DNA of 64,000 nt from Harmothoe impar (Eukaryota > Annelida > Polychaeta > Phyllodocida > Polynoidae), in assembly GCA_947462335.1 (NCBI GenBank), contig OX381713.1, positions 24,482,381 through 24,546,380 of the forward strand, written 5' to 3'. The first letter of the stretch is position 1, and each line of letters opens with the position of its first letter. Below are positions 55,531-64,000 of this stretch, piece by piece. Under the pieces are notes generated by a model, which saw only the letters and a program-made list of their open reading frames with translations, had not been told where the DNA came from and did not search any database. The position numbers were made by a program, and so were the translations under genes.

Positions 55531-57751
55531 TTATTATTTATACTAACTCCAGATTTCCGTGTAGATCTGGTAATGTGAATGAGTACATTTCTGATCACAT
55601 ACCCATATTTGCCATATGTAAGAAAGAGAGGAACACACATGACAAGGTCGCTGTCATGGGTCGTAGTTATAAACACTATGATAAAGATGCACTGATTTCA
55701 CATGTTGCTGACCTAGCTAACGACGATAATTCTAGCACTCTTGACTCAACAGAACTCTGTGGCTTAGTAACGTCCGGTATAAAATCCTATCTAGACATGT
55801 CATGTCCCATCAGAGAAATTAAAGTGCCAAGCAGTCCGGAGCCGGGCTTTGACGATGAGGTCAGACAATATATAAAGGAACGCCACTGTGAGCTTCGCCG
55901 TGCAGTTTCATTTATAGGAGCTGGACGTAACCCACATTATAAACGAGCTGTCAGGCTCCGCAGGAAAGTAAACAAGAAGATACGCCACAATGTAGCTAAG
56001 GATGTGAAAGGGAAACTTTCTAGCTACAAAAATAATCCCAAGAAGCTATGGGAGAAACTGAATGAGCTCTGGAAAGGGAAAAGGTCTAATGTACGAATCA
56101 GTCTACTCCACGAACAAACTGGTGATGTGATAAAACACGAGGATACTGCAGGCCATATAAATGGTTACTTTTGTAACATTGGAAAAAACCTGGCAAATAA
56201 ACTGACTCATCTACCAGGAGACTATGGCCGCCATGACGCTCTTATGGTTAGGAGTGATGAGCCCATTGACAATGATGACGAAAATGCGCACACTCCTGAA
56301 CTTGTCTTTGAACCAATTAGTGCTCAGTCCTTAGGTTTTATAGTTGATGAAATTGATGTGTCCAAATCATCTGGTATGGAAAATGTACGCTCAAGGGTCA
56401 TTAAAGATACAATGAGAGGAAATGGTGATATTTGGTCCTCCATGGTCAATAGGTGCATTGAAGAAAGGAACTTCCCTGGAGAACTCAAATCCGGCACCAT
56501 TGTACCACTACCCAAGACAGGCAATACTCGTAATGTAACTAACTGGCGACCAATCACACTGTTACCCATAGTAGGCAAGGTACTGGAGCGCATCATTTAC
56601 AGACAATTGTTCTGGCCGTCTTCTACTTAGCAAATATTCTGTACAGCGCTCGTAACAAGGGGGAGTTTGCCATGGGTGTCTTTCTCGACATCACCAAGGC
56701 CTTCGATGTGGTACACCATGGCAGACTCTTTGTTAAGCTAAAAAAGTTAGGCCTAACCCACGCTGCCCTCCAATTACTGTCGAGCTACCTCCAGGATCGT
56801 GAATGCTGTACTCTAGCAAATAATACAAGATCGTCTATGAATGAGGTCAAGTACGGAGTGCCCCAAGGTAGTATATTGGGACCACTCCTCTTCTTGGTCT
56901 ACATAAACGACCTACCTCAAGTGGTCAACCATGGAAGAGTCATACTCTACGCTGACGATTTGGTAATAGTCACTCGTGCCAAGGACCCCCAACGGGCTCT
57001 TGCCCTGATGCAGTCAGATCTTGATAGTATCAACGTATGGTGCAAGACAAACAGACTAACCCCCAACCTGAAAAAGTCAAAGGGGATGTGGTTCGCCCCT
57101 GATTCTAAACTGGGTCAATCTACAAACCTGTATGTAAAATTGAACGAGGAACCGATGCACAACACCTCCCAATTTAAGTATCTAGGAGTCTGGTTAGATA
57201 GCGCGTTAAAATTCAAAAAACAATTGGATGAGACAGTCATTAAAACTGATTTGAGTGTTAAACATTTGCAAAAGATTCGCTACTTTATTAATAGGGATGA
57301 CTCTATATGCCTATTTAAACACGCTGTAGTGCCATTACTCGAGTATGGAGACTTCTTGGTGGACTCAGCCCCAAAGTCTCACATCAAACAATGACAGACC
57401 GTGCAGAATAAAGGACTGAGGGCGTGTCTGCGTGTAAAACCACTGGAACTATCAACAAACGCAATACATAAAAAATGTAATGTTGAAAGACTTGCCCCGA
57501 GACGAAAACGGCACCTGGCATCCCTTATCTACAAGGTTGCCCAGGACCCTAACAATCGAGTGCTCCAACACAACAGGACGCGGTCAGACAAAAAGGTCAA
57601 ACTAAAGGTTGAGCGCCCAAAACGAGAAAAATACAAGAAAGGACCCCTGTACAGGGGAATGAACCTTTGGGATCAAGTCCCTTGGAATATACAGAAAAGT
57701 GACTCGGCCCACATATTTAAAGCCAAAATTGCAAATATTAAATTTAAGTAA
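55530..57751 (+). pseudogene. 5'-truncated non-LTR retrotransposon (CR1/Jockey-like ORF2), broken
   Basis: The frame starts inside the C-terminal end of an apurinic endonuclease domain (SDHIPIF near 55590). It continues through a linker to a reverse transcriptase with FLDITKAFDVV, GVPQGSILGPLLFLVYINDLP-type sequence and the catalytic YADD at 56948-56959, then a C-terminal segment with LYRGMNLWDQVP typical of CR1/Jockey-group LINEs. The frame is interrupted by a shift or deletion between about 56600 and 56672 and by a TGA at 57392-57394. The N-terminal endonuclease and any ORF1 are absent, which is ordinary 5' truncation from target-primed reverse transcription. The element cannot move on its own. 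No A-rich tail is obvious at the 3' end. Confidence 0.9.
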
Positions 57752-58047
57752 CCTATTACTCACTCAGTATAAATCTCCTATCTTTATACAGAAACAAGTA
57801 TGATTAATGATACATCTGAATGGACTGCTGCTGCAAAACATGCATAAACAAGGATATCACTAATAAGTATACGCCTGATTTAAAATATGCAAGCTTCATT
57901 ATACGTAAGGACTACTTGATACAAACATTTGAAAAACTTTTTTTACTGTTCTACACACTAACTTTATCACAATCGTTCCGTCCCTGTTCGGTATGACTTC
58001 GTTGGAAGATCGCATTATTTTATGTGAAATGTCGTCAATAAAACTAT

Positions 58048-58568
58048 TGTAGGGGTTTCATATGCGTACAACTCGAACACAGGTTCCAAATTCGGTTTGA
58101 ATGCAACAGGTTTTTATTCGATCACAGCCTCAAAAGTACACGAAGGTTTCTACTCGGTTCACTTGGTCTTTCAACCATTCGAAGACACACAGGATTCTAT
58201 CGATAGTTCGAAGTCTTAGCAATACCGGACAGTCAAGCCCTGAGCCAGCATGGCTGGTGCAGGAGCCATAATGTGAGAGGGGTGTAGGTGCCCCTATCAA
58301 AGCGAAGGTACGAAAGGTGTGGGTCAGAGCTCGTCCTGGGACGAACTCCCTGAGGTAGCCAACCTCGGCCTCTTATATACCCTGAGCGCGGACCAAGCAG
58401 TGTCGACGTGGCACTCCTCCGTAGCGCCGTCTGGAGTGCCCTGCCTGGCTCCGCTACCGGATAACCGAAAGGACATGGCTTAGGTGTTGCCACCTAGTGT
58501 CCGTTGGAGGCACTTACCGCTCTGACTCCACGGACCTTATATGTACACGTATTATTCGTGCCCCTACA
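58048..58568 (-). mobile_element. Reverse-oriented LTR with adjoining purine tract
   Basis: 521 bp, TGTAGGGG...CCCCTACA on either strand. Read on the minus strand it has TATATAA (58373-58379), then AATAAA (58113-58118) near the 3' end, the order expected of an LTR. Next to its minus-strand 5' end is GGTGGGGGTGA, a good purine tract, so this is a 3' LTR. No pol sequence is seen beyond it and no target duplication is found, so the element is truncated. It is unrelated in sequence to the LTRs at 30764 and 44397. Confidence 0.65.
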
Positions 58569-59575
58569 TCACCCCCACCAGATTATAACAAGGGTCGAAA
58601 TACATCTGATATAATATAATATACTCGAATATGGGAGAATAATATCAGTGTACATGATGATAATACCGGGGTACATTCAAAGGTACGACATACGTTTTAC
58701 ACATTCATGTAGAAAGTACAATTTTAGATTTAAATTGACCTGTTACACCAAACAACACTTACATCTCTATGTACATAACAGGGATCTTACAGATCCAACA
58801 CCATAACGACAAGATAGATACGTGAGTATCCATCTTTGATAAAGATATGAATATATACAAATATATATGTTCTATACTATTTCTAACTACAGTGATCACA
58901 GATCTGTATGGTTTTTGTTGAGATACAATATTGATTACTACATTAATCATATTAAGGTAGGTTAAGAGTGCACGATACGTGACTTTTTAGGACGGAATGA
59001 CACAGAAGTAATGGCTCGAAAATATTTATGTGGGCGAACCGTCCCTGGAGAGGTAATTACGTGAACTATTGGAATTATGAAATACATGGAACCAACATAG
59101 GTGTGACATTAACTCTTATAACCAAGGAATGTAGTAATATTAGCCTCCACATGAGGCAACCGATATATGACTCTATATCCTAAAAATAGATATGACCAGA
59201 TGTCACAGATCGTCCTGATTTGAACTTTTTTCCTTTCCCAGTCAATAAAATTTTTCAAATGTCATATACAGTTATTTTTTTGGTCTAGTATGATCGAGCT
59301 TGTATAGATGTACGAGGGAAACCATGGTTTTACCTATGTCAGATCTTAATTTATGGCCCTAGAGGCGCCAAAACACCCCAAAATAGGCCTTTTTCCAACG
59401 ATAAAATAAAAAAATTGACATTATGCTGCATGTACTACTCTATAAATAGAGGTATTCGCACAATATTTTTTTTCCTAGGTCCCCTGTATGTTAGGGAACA
59501 TTTTGGCACCACTTAGGCCTATCTTGTATATGTGGTAACTATGGTGTGTGGTCAAAAGTTCAGGGGTAGTTTTGC
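58569..59575. other. No recognisable gene
   Basis: AT-rich sequence between the LTR fragment and the first 18-bp motif. It may include the remnant interior of that LTR element, but nothing protein-like is visible. Confidence 0.4.
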
Positions 59576-59967
59576 GTAGACACGACTGAGCCCAAACAGA
59601 AAATGGCCCTACCTATATATAATTATAGTATGAAGATAAAAAAGCTATTTCATAATAAGCGTGTGTAGTGTACCTATACAATAAAAAAGGGTGGAAAAAA
59701 GTCTATCTTCAATATGCTACCCTGTAGCGCCCATTGACTTTTAGCCGTGTGCCAGGGGTAGTTTGACCGTAGATACGACTGAGCCCAAGCTTCCACTCCT
59801 AGCATCTATGCATTATATATTTAATTATTCTCCATCACATATATATGTACCCCTATATGGAAGGTTAAATCCCAGAAAGTAACAAAATTCCACTCCTCCC
59901 ATGGCGTAAGCTATAGCGCAATATGTATTCGTAGATACGACTGAGCCCCGTAGACACGACTGAGCCC
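59576..59967. repeat. Four copies of the GTAGACACGACTGAGCCC motif, forward orientation
   Basis: Copies at 59576, 59769, 59931 and 59950 (two with GATACGACTGAGCCC). The last two are almost contiguous and end just upstream of the putative first exon of the downstream gene, a promoter-proximal position. Confidence 0.85.
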
Positions 59968-59984
59968 TCTAGCGGCATCTTAGC

Positions 59985-60067
59985 GAACTAGCGCTGTCGT
60001 CTTACATTGGAACCGCACGGCAGATCGAACGCTACGCTTCTCGGGACGAAGACTAAAGCAACTAAAG
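59985..60067 (+). other. Putative 5' UTR exon of the downstream gene
   Basis: GC-rich sequence after the motif cluster, ending at a good donor (AAAG|GTAAGA). The next acceptor in a pyrimidine-rich context (TTGTACAG, 60580) precedes the first coding ATG by zero bases. The exon start is a guess. Confidence 0.4.
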
Positions 60068-60281
60068 GTAAGAAAAAGATGAATTATGTTTCTATTTTAC
60101 CCATATTTAGTGCAAATCTATGCTATTTCAGTAGAAAACATGTCCAAGAACCCATATGTATAGCGAAAACATGGTAAATACGCTTCGATCGGCTGTAAAC
60201 AGTAACGTAAGGCAATACCGGTACCGGACGACTTTTCTCGGAGTCGCCGCAATGCTATACTATAGCACATAGTGCATTGGC

Positions 60282-62060
60282 GGGCTCAGTCGTTTCTAGT
60301 ATCCGCGGGCTCAGTCGTATCCACGGTGTGTATGCTTAATATATTCTTACTCTATTGCACTATATATCGAGAAAACATGGTAAATACGCTCCGAAACAGT
60401 AACGTAAAGGCAATACTGGTACCGCACGACTTCTCTCGCATTTGCTGCAATGCTATAGCACTGAGTGCAGTGGCAGTAGGCTGTGCGGGGTGTAGCGTTG
60501 GGCTCAGTCGTGTCCACGGTAAATATGTTTTTAATTTATTGCACTATATGTGTATTCATATCTACCCTTCTGTTGTACAGATGCCACGCAAGAACCCCCA
60601 GCTCCCCACGGTCAAGCAGGCCAAGGCTGCTGACCAGAAAAAGTATGAGGAGAAGCAGAAGAGGGAGTGGCCTGAGCTGTACAAGACCAGCAGGTCGTTA
60701 ACAAACACGGTAAGTACAAGGGGGGGGGGGTACTTTTTTTTTTAAAAGGTGGGGGGGGGGGGGTATAGGTAGGCCTATCTACCAGGAAGGCATATCTACT
60801 AGGTAGGCCTATCTGCCAGGTAGCCCTGGTTACTTTTATTAATATGCATGAGTATTTGGTATATAAAATGTTATTAAATTTATATATATTTTATTTCACT
60901 TAAATCTTTGTCGTGTCTACTGTTCTTACATTCTACTATTTACACATATTTAGCACGACCTCACCCTTCTGTACTGAAGGGCTCAGTGGTGTCTACTCTC
61001 TCGGCGGGCTCAGTCGTGTCCATGCAATTCATCTTCTATTGAATCTCACCCTTCTGCACTGTCGTGTCTACCATGTTCATGTTTTATTATTCTAGAAATA
61101 TGAGGAGAAGCGTCCCGCTAGAGAGGGGGAAGCCCTGGACAGGGTGCGGCTGACGAAAGCCATCAGCGCGTTGCGGAGTCGCAACACATACACAGATGAG
61201 AAAGGTATTATAATTACATATGTTACAATGCTACAATGCTATATAAATATAACATTCCATGATATACAAATTATGAATATTATGCTACAATACTGTAAAT
61301 ATATCAATATTATAGATACATGTATGTAATTAAATTCTGTAGAGGGGTAGCATTCTATAGCCCTTATAGTCGTTTATAATACATTATAATACATTAGTTT
61401 ACTCTGTACAGTGTGGACTAATCGAATCTGTTATTGTGTTTAGACATGTATAATGTATCACATTCTTACCCTTTCTATTTAACAATTATAGTCAATTATA
61501 TTTATCTAGGTAAATGTATGCTGTGGAAATTAAAAAATGAAAGATGCGTGTTTACCTTAGTCTCACATCAACCTCTCATACCTGATAGACAGGAGATCAC
61601 TACACAATTAATGGGTTCCCGATTAATTCAAAATAGATATGTGTTACATGCGGATACCTAACGGTGGCAACTAAGCATGTTAACATATATTTAGGAACCT
61701 ATTAGAAGTGCGAGTGTCTGAATCTGAGCACCCTACTATCATGGTTTTAAATACATAATGTGAATGTGAGACTAAGAAGTAACCATGTATAAATACATGT
61801 ACATACATGTACAAATCACACCCAGCTAGTACATCATCAGTGGCAAAAAACATTAATTATACTGCCTTGATCCCTCTGTACTGAGAGGATGAGTCATAAC
61901 ACTAATAACATATTGTATCTCACCCTTCTGTACTGAAGGGCTCAGTCGTGTCTACTCTACCGGTGGGCTCAGTCGTGTCTATGCCGTTCATTAGCTCTCA
62001 CCCTTCTGTACTGAGGGGCTCAGTCGTGTCTACTCTCTCGGCGGGCTCAGTCGTGTCTAT
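60282..62060. repeat. Intronic copies of the 18-bp motif, reverse orientation
   Basis: GGGCTCAGTCGTGTCTAC or close variants at 60282, 60307, 60500, 60979, 61006, 61938, 61965, 62016 and 62043. They often come as pairs 27 bp apart, with the companion sequence TCACCCTTCTGTACTGA before the first. All are opposite in orientation to those in both flanks and lie between exons of the gene. Confidence 0.9.
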
Positions 62061-62935
62061 GCCGTTGTTTTTACTCCATTCATGATACATGTTTTGCCTT
62101 TTTTTTCATTCACAGCTGATAGGCTCAGGGCCAAGTTTCTGGCAAAGTACCCGGGGGCAGTCCTGAAGGACGCACCTGCCGCAGCCCTCGGCGCACCTCC
62201 CGCTGATGCCGCTGATGCCGGTGATGCCGGTGATGCCGCGGATGCCGCTGATGCCGCAGATGCCATGGACGCTCCTGCAGTCCCTGTGGCTGGTCCCTCC
62301 AGGGAGCCAGTGGAGGAGCCCATGGACGTGGCTGCTACCCCCAGAGCCAGCACCTCCAAGGACCCTGAGTCTGAGGAGGAGATCACCCCCCCTCCTTCGA
62401 AAAAGAAGAAACGAAGTGGTAGGCTGCAAGGAGCAGCAGCGGAGGACACCCCTGCCCTCCCTCAGAAATCCCGGTCCAAGTCAGCACCAGCAGAGACTGT
62501 TTCAAGCCGGTTAGTATTATATTATAGCTTATCATTCTATTTTTATTATTCCATTGTTGTTATGTTTTAAAATTGTATTGCAGGTGGCAGCCAAAAAAGA
62601 ACCTCTTTACGATTCCTTCAATTACTTTTTTATTAACAATTATTTGTATTTTTTTGTGTTTTGTTGCGTTGTGTTCTTAATGCCCTTGCTTTTCTTTCAG
62701 TACCCGTACCCCTTCACCACCACCAGCCCCTACACCACCTGCCCCTTCACCACCTGCCCCGACTCGCCGGAGCACTCGGTCCCGCCGCAGGAAGAATGTC
62801 AAGGAGCAGCCATTTTCCCTGGCCACCATGGCTCAGGTCGAGGCCAAGCAGGCAGCCCCCCCCCCTGAAGGAGGATCCCCCTCGAAGAGCCCCCAGGGGC
62901 GTTTTACTGGCAGCCTTAAGCTGGCGAAGCGCTAG
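60581..62935 (+). CDS. Unrecognised gene: charged, low-complexity, probably nuclear protein
   Basis: Exons 60581-60709, 61096-61204, 62116-62509 and 62701-62935 (stop TAG) with GT-AG borders and consistent phases; 288 residues. Residues 1-45 (MPRKNPQLPTVKQAKAADQK...) and 46-100 are Lys/Glu/Arg-rich and probably helical; KYEEKQKREWPEL and KYEEKRPAREGEAL are similar openings to exons 1 and 2. A run of Asp-Ala repeats (ADAADAGDAGDAADAADAAD), an acidic Pro/Ser stretch and a basic PSKKKKRSGR, a likely nuclear signal, follow. The C-terminal exon has Pro-Ala-Pro repeats and RRSTRSRRRKN. Exonic DNA is GC-rich between AT-rich introns. No known family is recognised. Copies of one 18-bp motif in all flanks and introns suggest that the gene and the motif belong to one system, possibly a large DNA transposon. 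Could also be a lineage-specific chromatin protein. Confidence 0.6.
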
Positions 62936-63126
62936 GCTTCATCTAATTTAAGCTTTTATAGTATTTAATCATATAGATCATATAGATATAGATATATATA
63001 TATTCCTATACATGTACAGATTTAACTATAAGACAACCATAGTATAACTTTTTAAACTATTTTCATAGCTGATATATATGTAACATTTTGAATAGCTATA
63101 TGTCTAATGGTAGCCATACTATTTTA

Positions 63127-63132
63127 AATAAA
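63127..63132 (+). promoter_or_regulatory. Polyadenylation signal of the unrecognised gene
   Basis: AATAAA about 190 bp after the stop codon at 62935, upstream of the tandem motif array. Confidence 0.6.
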
Positions 63133-63251
63133 GCAAATCTTGGCGCCAGTAGAATAAAAAATATATTTTTCTATTTATCCTGACAATGACTGTGTTCTCT
63201 TATTATTCATCCATCTTCAAAACTCCCTTGATCTTACACCTCAACAAAACA

Positions 63252-63741
63252 GTAGACACGACTGAGCCCTTCAGTACAGAAGGGTGAGAGCTAATGAACG
63301 GCATGGATACGACTGAGCCCGCCGAGAGAGTAGACACGACTGAGCCCTTCAGTACAGAAGGGTGAGATTCAATAGAAGATGTACGGCATGGATACGACTG
63401 AGCCCGCCGAGAGAGTAGACACCACTGAGCCCTTCAGTACAGAAGGGTGAGATTCAATAGAAGATGTACGGCATGGATACGACTGAGCCCGCCGAGAGAG
63501 TAGACACCACTGAGCCCTTCAGTACAGAAGGGTGAGATTCAATAGAAGATGTACGGCATGGATACGACTGAGCCCGCCGAGAGAGTAGACACCACTGAGC
63601 CCTTCAGTACAGAAGGGTGAGATTCAATATGTTATTAGTGTTACGAGGGAGATGTCCAAAGTAACAACCAAATACGTAAGGACACAGCCACAGGAGGGGG
63701 ATAGCCCATGTAACAACCAAACAGTAGACACGACTGAGCCC
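63252..63741. repeat. ~85-bp tandem repeat built from the 18-bp motif
   Basis: Units start at 63252, 63330, 63415, 63500 and 63585. Each contains GTAGACACGACTGAGCCC, TTCAGTACAGAAGGGTGAGA and, ~50 bp later, GGATACGACTGAGCCC. The last three units share the change GACACCACT. A solitary motif follows at 63724. Orientation is the same as at 59576-59967 and opposite to the intronic copies. Confidence 0.95.
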
Positions 63742-63888
63742 CTCACTACCTTCTCTGTAATACCCAAGGATACCCTGCACCACTCGAGGTGCCCTTTGTC
63801 AAAACATAATCAAATATCACCTTACCCTGGTAAGTCTCATTTAGTTGCACACTTAACTTACCACATCTACCTCTATCTACCTCATAGC

Positions 63889-64000
63889 ATGGTCGTCTCC
63901 CTGCCGTTCTCTCGGCTACCAAAAGCCCGTGAAATGAAGAGGAAAATGTTGACCATGGAACAGGAAAACCAAGCCCTCCGGAACCAACTGAGGAGGGCAT
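63889..64000 (+). CDS. Start of a possible coding exon running off the window (coiled-coil-like)
   Basis: An ATG two bases after an acceptor-like CTACCTCATAG opens a frame that stays open to the window end (37 codons). The sequence is basic and heptad-like (KRKMLTMEQENQALRNQL), as in a leucine-zipper or coiled-coil region. It lies after the motif array in the same orientation as the preceding gene and may be a second gene of the same module. Too short to be sure. Confidence 0.35.
   Translation, partial: MVVSLPFSRLPKAREMKRKMLTMEQENQALRNQLRRA

Noticed and set aside
62057..62449. 130-codon minus-strand ORF opposite exon 3 of the unknown gene
   Set aside because: It mirrors the Asp-Ala repeats as Ser/Ala runs, and the plus-strand reading has splice sites in phase on both sides.
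59576..63741. CRISPR array
   Set aside because: Repeats are irregularly spaced, change orientation, interleave with exons and lie in a eukaryotic genome.

Overview
The window is animal nuclear DNA. Its genes are split by GT-AG introns, it carries tRNA genes with A and B boxes, and its products (a NEK6/7-type kinase, mitochondrial ribosomal protein mS40/MRPS18B and a clan-2 cytochrome P450) are metazoan. The density of small inverted-repeat elements, SINEs, LINE and LTR remnants and simple repeats, and a NEK gene that stands as one NEK6/7-type locus, suggest an invertebrate, perhaps a marine one such as a lancelet. The species cannot be fixed from the sequence.

Layout. 1-965: three tandem ~345-bp units, each with a minus-strand tRNA-Ser(GCU) gene, the third damaged. 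966-7813: mostly featureless AT-rich DNA with a fold-back element and SINE-like pieces. 7814-20439 (minus): a NEK6/NEK7 kinase gene with seven shared exons and two alternative first exons, one encoding a long glutamine-rich N-terminus and one a short N-terminus. 23640-28146 (plus): a seven-exon MRPS18B gene with a far-upstream first exon encoding a presequence-like N-terminus. 30062-50431 (plus): five exons of a CYP1/17/21-like P450; no heme-binding exon is visible in the window.

P450 intron 1 is interrupted by a complete 14.3-kb LTR retroelement (30764-45104). Its two 708-bp LTRs look identical and it is flanked by a 4-bp ATAT duplication. It has gag, a Ty3-type pol (protease, RT, RNase H, DD35E integrase) and an envelope-like gene resembling F-type fusion proteins. 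A -1 frameshift signal sits at the end of gag. A 202-codon open reading frame lies on the opposite strand between env and the 3' LTR, with its own TATA-like box. All reading frames look intact, so the insertion is young.

Downstream are a 5'-truncated, broken non-LTR retrotransposon (55530-57751) and a reverse-oriented LTR fragment (58048-58568). After them comes an unrecognised four-coding-exon gene (60581-62935) for a charged, low-complexity, probably nuclear protein. Many copies of an 18-bp motif (GTAGACACGACTGAGCCC) surround and interrupt that gene: same orientation in both flanks, opposite orientation in the introns. A second coding exon with a coiled-coil-like sequence runs off the right edge. 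This last module and the antisense ORF of the retroelement are the least familiar things in the window.

The host genes look functionally unrelated. The kinase and MRPS18B are divergently transcribed with about 3.2 kb between their start codons. Several families of non-autonomous elements with clear terminal inverted repeats populate the introns.
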